Shown here: positions 16,684-25,678 of the stretch, one piece after another
Layout: the number at the start of each line of letters is the position of its first letter
Position numbering within the stretch: position 1 is the first letter of the stretch
Assembly: GCA_965242605.1 (NCBI GenBank)
Contig: CBDESS010000003.1
Span: forward strand, 248,001-312,000
Source of the DNA: JAAXHF01 sp965242605
GTDB lineage: Bacteria > Desulfobacterota > Binatia > Bin18
DNA: 64,000 bases
Direction of reading: 5' to 3'
The notes under the pieces: generated by a model
What the model was told of the DNA's origin: nothing
The model's database searches: none
The model's input: only the letters and a program-made list of their open reading frames with translations
Made by a program: the position numbers and the translations under genes

Positions 16684-17838
16684 ATGGAGTTTGCGCTGAC
16701 CGCTGAACAAGAAGCGTTTCGGACCGAGATCCGCGATTTTCTCGCCCACGAGCTGGCCACTCACACGCCGAGCGAGGACGGCTGGATTACGGGTTTCTCG
16801 CGGGAATTTTCGCAAAAGCTCGGTGCACGGGGCTGGATCGGACTGACTTGGCCGAAGCAGTACGGGGGACAGGAAAAAACCTATATGGATCGCCTGATCC
16901 TGACCGAGGAGCTGTTGAGGGCCGGCGCGCCGGTCGCCGCACACTGGCTCGGCGACCGGCAGGTTGGCCCGGCGTTGCTGGCCTACGGCAGCGAGGAGCA
17001 AAAAGCGTCGATCCTGCCACAGGTGACCAGGGGTGAGATCGTGTTCTGTCTCGGTATGAGCGAACCCGGCTCGGGCTCTGACCTGGCCTCGCTGCGAACC
17101 CGCGCGGTCGAAGAGGGCGACCACTTCTCGCTGACCGGTCAGAAAATCTGGACCAGTTTTGCCCATGTGGCAGACTACGCCTATCTGGTTGCCCGGACCG
17201 ACCCCGACGCGCCAAAGCATAAGGGCATCAGCGAGTTCCTGGTTGATATGCAGACGCCCGGGATCGACGTGCGACCTTTGGTCGATATCGTTGGCGAGCA
17301 CCATTTTAACGAGGTGTTCTTTGACAATGTGCACGTCTCCCAAGCCTGGCTGATTGGCGAGAAGAACCGGGGCTGGTACCAGATCGCCTCCCAGCTCGAC
17401 TACGAACGGAGCGGGATTGAACGCCTGCTCAGCAATTATCCCCTGTTTCGTGACGCGGTCGCCTATGCCAAACAGACCGGCCAGACCGCAGATCCCCTGG
17501 TACGCAACAGGCTGGCCGAACTCCACATCGAGCTGGAACTTGGCCGCTCAATGGTCTACCGGGTGGCTTGGATGCTGACCCAGGGCGGGGTCCCAAACTA
17601 TGAAGCGGCCATGGCCAAGTGCTACTGCACCGAGGTTGAGCAGCGTGTCGCCGACACCGTCAGCGGTTTACTCGGCGACTACGCGGTCCTCATGCCAGAC
17701 TCGCCCGCGGCCCGCTTGGCCGGGCGGGCGGCCCGCGAATACCTCTACGCGCCGGCGTATACGATCCAGGGCGGAACCAGCAATGTGCTGCGCAACATCA
17801 TGGCTATCCGCGGCCTTGGCCTCCAGCCCGGAAGATAA
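16684..17838 (+). CDS. Acyl-CoA dehydrogenase
   Basis: 384 aa, full-length FAD-dependent acyl-CoA dehydrogenase. Motifs: GWIGLTWPKQYGG in the N-terminal helical domain, FCLGMSEPGSGSDLASLRT and GQKIWTSFAH in the beta domain, and AREYLYAPAYTIQGGTSNVLRNIMA at the C-terminus with the flavin-binding QGGTSN. The expected region is populated but the exact catalytic base cannot be fixed by eye. It starts at ATG 16684 behind GGAGGAGAG. It is followed after 33 bp by an SDR gene, and the two may act in one acyl-CoA or steroid-like degradation route. Confidence 0.9.
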   Translation: MEFALTAEQEAFRTEIRDFLAHELATHTPSEDGWITGFSREFSQKLGARGWIGLTWPKQYGGQEKTYMDRLILTEELLRAGAPVAAHWLGDRQVGPALLAYGSEEQKASILPQVTRGEIVFCLGMSEPGSGSDLASLRTRAVEEGDHFSLTGQKIWTSFAHVADYAYLVARTDPDAPKHKGISEFLVDMQTPGIDVRPLVDIVGEHHFNEVFFDNVHVSQAWLIGEKNRGWYQIASQLDYERSGIERLLSNYPLFRDAVAYAKQTGQTADPLVRNRLAELHIELELGRSMVYRVAWMLTQGGVPNYEAAMAKCYCTEVEQRVADTVSGLLGDYAVLMPDSPAARLAGRAAREYLYAPAYTIQGGTSNVLRNIMAIRGLGLQPGR

Positions 17839-17871
17839 ATCTGCATCTCACTTTTCAGACAAGGATTGCGT

Positions 17872-18624
17872 ATGCTGTTAGCGGGGAAGGTCGCGCTCAT
17901 CACCGGCTCGTGCCGGGGAACAGGGGCCGGTATTGCCCGGGTCTTTGCCCAGGCCGGGGCCAAGGTGGTGATCAATCAGGTGCAGGACGAGGGCAATCCC
18001 CGGCAGGTTCTTGACGAGATTGAGTCGGCGGGCGGTCAAGCCCTTTTTGTCAAAGCCGATATTACCGATGCGACCCAGGTCGCCGACATGCTGGCCGCGG
18101 CCGAGCGAGCCTTTGGCCAGGTTGACATTCTGGTCAGCAATTATGCGGCCGAGGTGCCGCGTACATCCTTTGTCGAGAGTAGCTGGGCCGAGTGGCAAGA
18201 ACAGATCGACACCACCCTGAAAGCGGCCTTTGTGTGTTGCCAGGCTGTTCTGCCGGGCATGAAAGAGCGTCGTTGGGGACGCATCATCAGTGTCAACACC
18301 ATCGGTATCCACCAGCCCGGCCCATCCTACCACGGCTACACCTCGGCCAAAACCGCAATGTCAGGTTTTACCCGTAACCTGGCGGTTGAGGTCGGCCCCT
18401 GCAACATCACGGTCAATATCGTTTCCCCGGGTCTGACTCTGACCCAAAAGGTGAGGGCCAGGCTGACCCCGGAAGCCCAGGAGACGCATGAAAAACAGGT
18501 GCCGCTGCGCAGAACCGGAACGGTCGAAGACACGGCCAACGCGGCCCTGTTTTTTGCCTCTGAACTGAGCAGTTTTATCACAGGCGAATACCTGCTGGTG
18601 TGCGGCGGACAGGTCATGGCCTAG
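17872..18624 (+). CDS. Short-chain dehydrogenase/reductase (FabG-like)
   Basis: 250 aa classical SDR. The cofactor motif TGSCRGTGAGIARVFA (TGxxxGxG), then LVSNYAA in place of NNAG, a catalytic Ser in the ISVNTIGIHQ strand, and YxxxK as YTSAK. The C-terminal SSFITGEYLLVCGGQ is the normal family ending. It uses NAD(P)H on a hydroxy/keto substrate. The start is the ATG at 17872; the TTG two codons earlier is less likely. It probably forms an operon with the acyl-CoA dehydrogenase upstream. Confidence 0.88.
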   Translation: MLLAGKVALITGSCRGTGAGIARVFAQAGAKVVINQVQDEGNPRQVLDEIESAGGQALFVKADITDATQVADMLAAAERAFGQVDILVSNYAAEVPRTSFVESSWAEWQEQIDTTLKAAFVCCQAVLPGMKERRWGRIISVNTIGIHQPGPSYHGYTSAKTAMSGFTRNLAVEVGPCNITVNIVSPGLTLTQKVRARLTPEAQETHEKQVPLRRTGTVEDTANAALFFASELSSFITGEYLLVCGGQVMA

Positions 18625-18638
18625 GCCGGCCGGGCCGG

Positions 18639-18654
18639 TGTTTCGCGTGAAACA
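18639..18654. promoter_or_regulatory. parS-like site (one mismatch from consensus)
   Basis: TGTTTCGCGTGAAACA matches the ParB-binding consensus TGTTTCACGTGAAACA at 15 of 16 bases. It lies in a 134-bp spacer between the convergent SDR and L,D-transpeptidase genes. A chance match of this quality in 64 kb is unlikely, but the changed base is in the core CACGTG and no parA/parB gene is nearby, so function is unproven. Confidence 0.45.
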
Positions 18655-18758
18655 GCTCAGCCCTTACTTGAATTTTCGGCGCACACCTCACACCTTGTTT
18701 TGATACAATCCCCCGATTCTCCGGGTTGATAGGGCGCAGAGCTCAGGTGAAATCGCGC

Positions 18759-19469
18759 TTACTCCCTGATGTACACCAGGGTTCCTTTGGGGGTTGCGCG
18801 GTACAGTTCCCGGATGTCTGGATTCAGCAGCGAGATGCAGCCCATCGTCCAGTTGACCCCGGCCTTGTTCAGCTTGCTATCGTTTGTGCCGTGAATGCCA
18901 ATTTCACCGCCCGGGCCTGGATAGCTTCCGTTTCGGCGCGGAACCCTGCCGTTTTTGAGGTGGCGGCGATAGCGCACGACATCGGACGAGGTCGGATAAT
19001 CCAGCAGTATGAAATGCGACCACCGTGGGTGCCGGCGTTTGTCGATAATCATGTACAGGCCAAGCGGCGTGCGTTTGTCGCCCTCGTACAGCTTGCGTCC
19101 GTCCCGCCGTGCAGACACGATCGGATAGCTACGGACCAGCCGGCCGTAGCGATAGACGCGTAGCAGCCGGCAGCCCTTATCGACCACAAGAAAAACTTTT
19201 TCCTCCGCAGCCCAGGGCAGGACATGGTCAGTATCGAGCCGCTCCGGCGGGTAGGGCGACGCGGGTAGGGCGGAAGTGGCAGGTGGGGCCGGAATGTGGG
19301 ACGGAGGCGGGAAGCTGGGGGGCGGAGGGGCCGAACAACTCCACAGGCCCAAAAGCAGGCCCGCCAACACGGCCCACCCGGACCTGGGGGCCGGCCAGCC
19401 ACCAATGCCTGGAGACAGGGCCGAGCCGTAGAGACAGTGCCGTGTCCGGTCTGGGCGCTGAAGGCTCAC
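18759..19469 (-). CDS. L,D-transpeptidase (YkuD domain), lipoprotein-like
   Basis: About 236 aa. The C-terminal YkuD domain shows VFLVVDKGCRLLRVYRYG, RTPLGLYMIIDKR, and the catalytic HGTN...GCISLLNPDI with the active-site Cys. The N-terminal part has a hydrophobic stretch ending LLGLWSCSAPPPPS, a likely lipobox, then a Pro-rich linker. The start is uncertain: I use the GTG at 19469, and a TTG at 19505 is an alternative. Such enzymes form 3-3 cross-links in peptidoglycan or attach proteins to it, acting in the periplasm. Confidence 0.82.
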   Translation of the reverse strand: MSLQRPDRTRHCLYGSALSPGIGGWPAPRSGWAVLAGLLLGLWSCSAPPPPSFPPPSHIPAPPATSALPASPYPPERLDTDHVLPWAAEEKVFLVVDKGCRLLRVYRYGRLVRSYPIVSARRDGRKLYEGDKRTPLGLYMIIDKRRHPRWSHFILLDYPTSSDVVRYRRHLKNGRVPRRNGSYPGPGGEIGIHGTNDSKLNKAGVNWTMGCISLLNPDIRELYRATPKGTLVYIRE

Positions 19470-19671
19470 CGCCCAAGTGTAGCGACAAAAGCCCGGCTCT
19501 CGCAACTGCGCGCCCGGCCCCTTTTGATATCTCCGCCCATGCTCATGCTGTTGCCCGGACTGTTGCCCGGACTCTTGCCCATAGAGAGTGGAGCCGCCTA
19601 CTATGGACCTGCTCCTGCGTGGCAGAACATGCTATGCTGCGCCATGCCAATATAACACCGAGGGGATGACG

Positions 19672-22600
19672 ATGTTGTGGAAAACCTTGTTTCAGAAGGT
19701 CATCGGCAGCAGTAATGACAGACAACTCAGGAAAATGCGACCGCTGGTTGAAGCGATAAACGCCCATGAGCCTGAGATGGAAGCCCTGAGCCTGGACCAG
19801 CTGTGCGCCAAAACGGACGAGTTTCGGGCCTTTATCAAAACCGCCACCCAAGCCCTGCGCGACCAATTGGCCGACGCCCAGTCCCGGCTTGACCAGGAAG
19901 AAGAGCCGCAGGAGCAGGAATATCTCAAAGAGGACTGCGAGAAGACCGAAAAGGAGCTGCGCGAGGCCGAAGCCCAGGCCCTTGACGACCTCCTGCCCCA
20001 GGCTTTTGCCCTTGTCCGCGAGACCTCCAGGCGGGTCACTGGCCTGCGTCATTTTGATTGTCAGCTCATCGGCGGCCTGGTACTCCACCAGGGTCGCATC
20101 GCCGAAATGAAGACCGGCGAGGGCAAGACACTCGTCGCCACCCTGTCGCTGTATCTCAACGCCCTGCTCGGCCGCGGTGCGCACCTCGTCACCGTCAACG
20201 ACTATCTGGCCCGCCGCGATGTGCAGTGGATGGGCCCTATTTTCCATACCCTTGGCCTGTCGGTCGGCTCAATTGTCCACGATGCCAGCTTTGTGTTTGA
20301 TCCTGGCCATGTGGTCAAAGACTACCGCTTTCTCAACCTGCGGCCGGTCAGCCGCCGGGAGGCCTATCGGGCCGATGTAACCTACGGGACAAACAACGAG
20401 TTCGGCTTTGACTACCTGCGCGATAATATGAAGTTCAGCAACGAGGAGTACGCCCAGGGCGAGCTCTCTTTCGCCATTGTGGACGAGGTTGATAACATCC
20501 TGGTTGACGAGGCGCGCACGCCGCTGATCATCTCCGGCCCGGCCGAGGAATCGACCGAAAAATACTACGCCCTGAATCGGGTCATTCCCCGGCTGCAAAA
20601 AGACCTCGATTATGCGATTGACGAGAAACAGCGCAACGCGACCTTAACCGAGGATGGCATCTCCAAGGTTGAGCGCATCTTAGGGGTCAAAAACCTGTAC
20701 GACCCGTCTGAAATCGGCACCCTCCATCACGTCACCCAGGCCCTCCGGGCCCACGCCCTCTTCAGGCGAGACGTTGACTATGTGGTCAAAGACGGCGATG
20801 TGGTCATTGTTGACGAGTTTACCGGCCGCCTGATGCCCGGCCGGCGCTGGTCTGACGGCCTCCATCAGGCGGTTGAGGCCAAAGAAGGCGTGCGCATCCG
20901 TGAGGAAAATCAGACCCTGGCGACGATTACCATCCAGAACTATTTTCGCATGTACCACAAGATCGGCGGCATGACCGGCACCGCCGATACCGAGGCCGTC
21001 GAGTTCAAAAAAATCTATAGCCTTGAGGTGGTTGTCATTCCTCCCAACAAGGGCCTGTCGCGCCAGGACTTCCCTGATGTGGTGTACAAAACCGAACGCG
21101 AAAAATTTCAGGCTGTGGCCGATGATATTGCCGAGTGTCACCACCGCGGCCAGCCGGTGCTCGTCGGGACGGTCTCGGTCGAAAAATCCGAACGGCTCAG
21201 CAAGCTGCTCAAAAAGAAACGCATCAGGCACAACGTCCTGAACGCGGTCAACCACGAGGCCGAGGCCAATATCATCGCCCAGGCCGGCCGTTTTGGCGGG
21301 GTGACGATCGCCACCAATATGGCCGGCCGGGGAACCGACATTTTGCTCGGCGGCAACCCTGAGTTCCTGGCCCGGGTTGAGATTGAAAAAACCTGGCTGA
21401 AAAAAACCGCACCAGCCCAGACCAAGAGCTACGAAGAAAGCCTTGAAGAGCTGCGCGAGACCTACAACGAAGCCCTGACCAAGGCCCGCCAACAGTACGA
21501 GCCGGGCTGGAAACCCCACGAAGAGGCCCGCAACGAGGCACTCTCACGCCTGTCCGAGACCTACCGGCCTTTTCTCCACGCTGCCTTGCAAAAGGCCCGG
21601 GCCGACTATCAGGCCGCCACCGCCCAACTTGACTTTGTGGCCGGCTCGCCGGCGGACGGCGTCCTGCAACACTACGCCGAGACGTGCGGAACGTATGAAC
21701 ACGCCCTGACCGAGTACGATAAGGTCGTTGGGCCCTCCCTGCCCGAAGAGCGGAAGGAGGAGTACGAGGCCGTGTGTACCGATTACGCCGGGCTGCTGGC
21801 CGAAGGTGTCTCACCCCAGGCGGCCACGCGCCTCGCAGTCATGCGGGGCCGCTATGAGCGCGTTCTTGACGAATACAGCCAGGCGATTGTGCGGGTCGCC
21901 GATACTGCGCTGAGCGAGGGCGGCGAGCTTACCCAACAGTTTGAACAGGCTCAGCGGGCCTACCAGGAAGCCCAGCGGGCCTATGACAGGGCGGACCAAC
22001 TCTACGAAGAAAAGCGCAAGCCCTACGAAGCCGCGGTCGCCGAGGCCGGACGGATGTACGAAGAGCGCCGCCGCGAGCGGGTCAAGGTCGTTGAGGAGGT
22101 CCGCGAACAGCTCGAGAAGTCGCCGGATGTCTACCAGCACGCCTTTGACGCGGCCCTGGCCAAATACCAGGCCACCTGTGCCCAGGAACGCGACAAGGTC
22201 GTAGCCGCCGGCGGGCTGCATATCCTGGGGACCGAGCGGCACGAGGCGCGGCGCATTGACAACCAGTTGCGCGGCCGGGCCGGACGCCAGGGCGACCCCG
22301 GCTCATCCCGCTTCTATCTGTCGCTGGAAGACGATCTGCTGCGCATTTTTGGGGCCGAGCGCATCCAGGGCATCATGGACCGGCTGGGCATGGAAGAGGG
22401 CGAGCCGATTGAGCACGGCATGGTCAGCAAGGCGATTGAAAACGCCCAGGGGCGGGTTGAGGCGCGCAACTTTGATATCCGTAAGCATCTGCTCGAATAT
22501 GACGACGTGATGAACAAGCAGCGCGAGGTCATTTACGAGCAGCGCCGCGCCTTTCTGACCGGGGAAAACCTGTCGGCCGAAGTCCTGGCGATGATTGAAG

Positions 22601-23235
22601 ACATGACCGAAAAAACGGTCCAACTCTACCTGTCCGAGGACCTGCCGCCCGAAGAGTGGGACTGGAAGGCCCTGGACGACGCGCTCTTCCGCCAGTTCAA
22701 TTTCCGGCTGTCGCTGAGCGAGGAAGAACAATACCAGGCCGACCCCGCCAGCCTGAGCGAAGCGCTGCACGACAAGGTCCTGGCGGTCTACCGGGAACGA
22801 GAGGAAGCCTTTACGCCGCCGGTCCTGCGCTACCTGGAAAAGGTCATTTTGCTCCAGACCATGGACGCCCTGTGGAAAGACCATCTGTTGTCTATGGATC
22901 ACCTCAAGGAAGCGGTCGGGCTGAGCGGCTACGGACAAAAGAACCCCCTCCAGGAATACCAGAAAGAAGGCTTTGCGCTGTTTGAACAACTCCACGACCG
23001 GATGCAGGCCGAGGTGGTCGAGAAACTGTTTACCGTCCAGATTGCCCGCCAGGAAGACATCCAGAAAATGGAGGCGCGCCAAGCCGAGCCCCGTCGTCCG
23101 CTCAGCATGAGCCACGGCCAGGAGCCCCAACCGGCCCCAGCGACCCAGGTCCGCAGAAATGAGCCCAAGGTAGGGCGCAACGACCCGTGCCCATGTGGCA
23201 GCGGCCGCAAATACAAGAAATGTCACGGGGCCTAG
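19672..23235 (+). CDS. secA: Preprotein translocase ATPase SecA with large NBD2 insert
   Basis: About 1187 aa against the usual 830-950. Standard parts: MKTGEGKTLVATL (Walker A), VDEVDNILVDEARTPLIISG (DEAD region), the preprotein cross-linking domain, GTVSVEKSE, NMAGRGTDILLGGNP, IDNQLRGRAGRQGDPGSSRF, the helical scaffold/wing part, and a C-terminal zinc motif CPCGSGRKYKKCHG for SecB or ribosome binding. Between GGNP (residue 563) and AGGLHILGTERHE (about 845), where E. coli has some 36 residues, this protein has about 280, rich in Tyr, Glu and Arg and predicted coiled coil. The start ATG at 19672 is 6 bp behind GAGGGG. argJ begins 9 bp after the stop. Confidence 0.95.
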   Translation: MLWKTLFQKVIGSSNDRQLRKMRPLVEAINAHEPEMEALSLDQLCAKTDEFRAFIKTATQALRDQLADAQSRLDQEEEPQEQEYLKEDCEKTEKELREAEAQALDDLLPQAFALVRETSRRVTGLRHFDCQLIGGLVLHQGRIAEMKTGEGKTLVATLSLYLNALLGRGAHLVTVNDYLARRDVQWMGPIFHTLGLSVGSIVHDASFVFDPGHVVKDYRFLNLRPVSRREAYRADVTYGTNNEFGFDYLRDNMKFSNEEYAQGELSFAIVDEVDNILVDEARTPLIISGPAEESTEKYYALNRVIPRLQKDLDYAIDEKQRNATLTEDGISKVERILGVKNLYDPSEIGTLHHVTQALRAHALFRRDVDYVVKDGDVVIVDEFTGRLMPGRRWSDGLHQAVEAKEGVRIREENQTLATITIQNYFRMYHKIGGMTGTADTEAVEFKKIYSLEVVVIPPNKGLSRQDFPDVVYKTEREKFQAVADDIAECHHRGQPVLVGTVSVEKSERLSKLLKKKRIRHNVLNAVNHEAEANIIAQAGRFGGVTIATNMAGRGTDILLGGNPEFLARVEIEKTWLKKTAPAQTKSYEESLEELRETYNEALTKARQQYEPGWKPHEEARNEALSRLSETYRPFLHAALQKARADYQAATAQLDFVAGSPADGVLQHYAETCGTYEHALTEYDKVVGPSLPEERKEEYEAVCTDYAGLLAEGVSPQAATRLAVMRGRYERVLDEYSQAIVRVADTALSEGGELTQQFEQAQRAYQEAQRAYDRADQLYEEKRKPYEAAVAEAGRMYEERRRERVKVVEEVREQLEKSPDVYQHAFDAALAKYQATCAQERDKVVAAGGLHILGTERHEARRIDNQLRGRAGRQGDPGSSRFYLSLEDDLLRIFGAERIQGIMDRLGMEEGEPIEHGMVSKAIENAQGRVEARNFDIRKHLLEYDDVMNKQREVIYEQRRAFLTGENLSAEVLAMIEDMTEKTVQLYLSEDLPPEEWDWKALDDALFRQFNFRLSLSEEEQYQADPASLSEALHDKVLAVYREREEAFTPPVLRYLEKVILLQTMDALWKDHLLSMDHLKEAVGLSGYGQKNPLQEYQKEGFALFEQLHDRMQAEVVEKLFTVQIARQEDIQKMEARQAEPRRPLSMSHGQEPQPAPATQVRRNEPKVGRNDPCPCGSGRKYKKCHGA

Positions 23236-23244
23236 GAGAGCGCC

Positions 23245-24453
23245 ATGCGCGTGAAGGTCAGCAAAAACCCGGTTGTTGTGCCAGGCTTTCGCTTCAGCGG
23301 CGTCTCGTGCGGCATCAAGCCGAGTCGAAAAAAGGACATAGCGCTGATCGTCTCAGACCGGCCGGCCACCGCCACCGCGGCTTTTACTACCAATCAGATC
23401 AAAGGCGCACCAGTGCTGCTCGGTCTGGAGCGGATGAAGCCGGGCCAGCTCCAGGCCGTCGTGGTGAATAGCGGCATTGCCAACGTCTCGACCGGAGAAC
23501 CCGGTCTGCGCCTGGCCCGCAATATGTGTCGTCTGGTCGGCCGCCGGCTGGGGATTGATGAGGGACTCGTCCTGCCGTCTTCAACCGGCAAAATCGGCGT
23601 CTTGCCGCCGTGGGAAAAAATACGCCCCGGGATTATTGAGGCGTGTGACACCCTCTCGCCCAAGGGATTCTGGGACGCGCTGGCCGGCATGATGACCACC
23701 GACGCCTTTCCCAAAGCCGTGGTCCGCCGGCTGCAAGTCGGCGGCAAGACCGTGACCCTGGCCGGTCTGGCCAAAGGGGCGGGCATGATCAACCCCAATA
23801 TGGCCACCATGCTGTGTTATGTCGTGACCGACGCCGCGGTCGAAGCCGACGCCTTGGGCCGGACCCTGGCGGCGACGCTGGGCGATTCGTTTAACGCTAT
23901 CAGCGTGGACGGGGATACCAGCACCAGCGACACGCTTGTCCTGCTGGCCAACGGCTTGGCCGGCAACCGGCCCATCACACAGGCAGGGCGCAACTTTCGG
24001 CCCTTCACGACCGCAGTCGGCGAGGTCTTGTGCGAGCTGGCCCGGCTGTGTGTCAAGGACGGCGAGGGCGCGACCCGGGTGGTCGATATTTTTGTCCGGG
24101 GCACCAAAACCGACGAGGACGCCCGGCAGATCGCCCGGACCGTTGCCTCCTCCCCGCTGGTCAAAACCGCCTTTTTTGGCGGCGACCCGAACTGGGGGCG
24201 GATCGTGTGCGCGGTCGGTTATGCCGGCGTCCCACTGGACCAGACCAAACTGAATATCGCGGTGGGCGATATCCTCATTGGACGCCGCGGCCTGAGTACC
24301 GGCCCGCCCAACGAACAGCGCGCCGCGGCAGTCATGCAGCAGCCCGAGTTTTCCGTCACCATTGATCTCCGTGGCGGCAAAGGCCGGGCGCATGTGGTGA
24401 CATCTGACCTGTCCACCGGCTACGTCCACTTCAACTCGGCCTACTCAACCTGA
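23245..24453 (+). CDS. argJ: Bifunctional ornithine/glutamate N-acetyltransferase ArgJ
   Basis: 402 aa. ArgJ moves the acetyl group from N-acetylornithine to glutamate in the arginine cycle. The self-cleavage motif is intact: KGAGMINPNMATMLCYVVTDA, with the Thr of ATML becoming the nucleophile at the beta-chain N-terminus. Other motifs are LPSSTGKIG (oxyanion hole region), ISVDGDTSTSDTL, and FFGGDPNWGRI. The usual NSGNANA is NSGIANVSTG here, a small departure. It lies 9 bp after secA with an AGGAGAG site, so it is probably co-transcribed. Whether it also accepts acetyl-CoA (bifunctional) cannot be told by eye. Confidence 0.93.
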   Translation: MRVKVSKNPVVVPGFRFSGVSCGIKPSRKKDIALIVSDRPATATAAFTTNQIKGAPVLLGLERMKPGQLQAVVVNSGIANVSTGEPGLRLARNMCRLVGRRLGIDEGLVLPSSTGKIGVLPPWEKIRPGIIEACDTLSPKGFWDALAGMMTTDAFPKAVVRRLQVGGKTVTLAGLAKGAGMINPNMATMLCYVVTDAAVEADALGRTLAATLGDSFNAISVDGDTSTSDTLVLLANGLAGNRPITQAGRNFRPFTTAVGEVLCELARLCVKDGEGATRVVDIFVRGTKTDEDARQIARTVASSPLVKTAFFGGDPNWGRIVCAVGYAGVPLDQTKLNIAVGDILIGRRGLSTGPPNEQRAAAVMQQPEFSVTIDLRGGKGRAHVVTSDLSTGYVHFNSAYST

Positions 24454-24700
24454 GGGGCCGCTTATTGGCGACAGGCCGGTGCGCTTTTCATAAGGCCGCA
24501 ACGGCGCAAAAATATACCCGGAATTTTATTGCAGAAGCAGTGATATTACGCTCTCCCAGTCAGGATGTTCTCAGTGACTCGCTTGCCAAAGGATTTTCCC
24601 TTATTGGGACATCTTTGATGATGTGCTGCGTGAATATAAAAGGTGTCAGAATTGCTCCAAGTGTGGTGGGATTCTGCTCCATCTGAGGAGGTCTGACGCC
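24454..24700. other. Non-coding spacer with possible frameshifted N-terminal fragment
   Basis: AT-richer than the flanks. If one T is removed near 24601, an ATG at 24565 opens a frame reading FSVTRLPKDFPYWDIFDDVL then a CxNCSKCGG cluster that runs into the methylase frame. This could be a broken upstream gene or an N-terminal extension of the methylase; the match to any family is not recognised. Otherwise no feature is seen. Confidence 0.3.
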
Positions 24701-25678
24701 GTGCAGTACAGAATACCCGACCCGGCCCACTGGCCAGCGCGTTGCGTGGACCGCATCATCCAGGCAGACGCCAGAACAGTACTCCGCAAACTTCCAGATG
24801 CGTGCATAGCCCTGGCTATCACCAGCCCGCCGTACTGGAACGTTATTGATTACCGCGTGGAGGGCCAGATTGGGCAGACCGGTTACGATGAGTATCTTGA
24901 TGATCTCCTGGCAGTCTGGCGCGAGACCGAACGGATACTGATACCGAATGGAAAACTTGCCACCGTCACCCCGATCATGCCCATTCCCAAGAGCCGGATG
25001 GGAGCTCAACACACGCGACACCTCAAAAACATCGCGTTTGATATGGAGGCCCGCATTCTTCAAGAGATACCGGAACTGTATCGCTTTGGTCTGATGGTCT
25101 GGAAAAAACAGACTACCACCAAAATGTTCGGGAGCTATCCGTATCCGCCCAACATTTATGAAGACAACACGATTGAGTTTATCAACGTCTACGTCAAAAG
25201 CGGCGTTCCGCCCCCGCTCTCGAAAAAAGCCAAGGAGCCGAGCCGCCTCACCCAAGCAGAGTGGCGGAACCTGACCATGCAGATTTGGCCCATGTATCCG
25301 GAAGACGTGAAGCGGGCTGGGGGCCACCCGGCCCCCTTTCCGGTCGTGCTCCCGCAACGGCTCATCTACATGTATTCATTCCAGGAGGCCCCGGACGCGG
25401 GTTTTACCGGAGACATTGTGCTCGATATGTTTAACGGCTCGGGCGCAACGACACTGGCCGCCAAGGTAACAGGAAGGCGCTGGATTGGCGTTGACCTGAA
25501 CCCGGATTATTGCCAGCACGCCCGGAGTCGTCTGTCGCACAGCTACGAAGTCAACTCACGGCATATCCTTCTTGACGACATACCAGTACGCCGGGCGCAT
25601 GACAGCCGTCAATTGGCTTTGTTCTCGTCTCGCAAAGCCGTGGAAAAGGGGAGGGACGCCAGTCTTCCCCGTACTTAG
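24701..25678 (+). CDS. Solitary beta-class DNA methyltransferase (TSPPY type)
   Basis: About 325 aa from the GTG at 24701, which has a clear GAGGAGG site; a frame continues upstream to 24623 but without a ribosome site. Catalytic motif IV, ITSPPYWNVIDY, comes first and the SAM motif IVLDMFNGSGATTLAAKVTG comes last, the beta-class order. The S-P-P-Y core is usual for N4-cytosine methylases, though some N6-adenine enzymes share it. The middle region (about 150-250) would hold target recognition. No endonuclease is adjacent: ArgJ is upstream and a VOC protein is convergent with a 4-bp overlap. It is probably an orphan or regulatory methylase. Confidence 0.82.
   Translation: MQYRIPDPAHWPARCVDRIIQADARTVLRKLPDACIALAITSPPYWNVIDYRVEGQIGQTGYDEYLDDLLAVWRETERILIPNGKLATVTPIMPIPKSRMGAQHTRHLKNIAFDMEARILQEIPELYRFGLMVWKKQTTTKMFGSYPYPPNIYEDNTIEFINVYVKSGVPPPLSKKAKEPSRLTQAEWRNLTMQIWPMYPEDVKRAGGHPAPFPVVLPQRLIYMYSFQEAPDAGFTGDIVLDMFNGSGATTLAAKVTGRRWIGVDLNPDYCQHARSRLSHSYEVNSRHILLDDIPVRRAHDSRQLALFSSRKAVEKGRDASLPRT

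Noticed and set aside
19588..19671. 28-residue N-terminal extension of SecA
   Set aside because: SecA starts with the LWKTLFQKVIGS-type helix; the ribosome site GAGGGG is correctly spaced only for the ATG at 19672.
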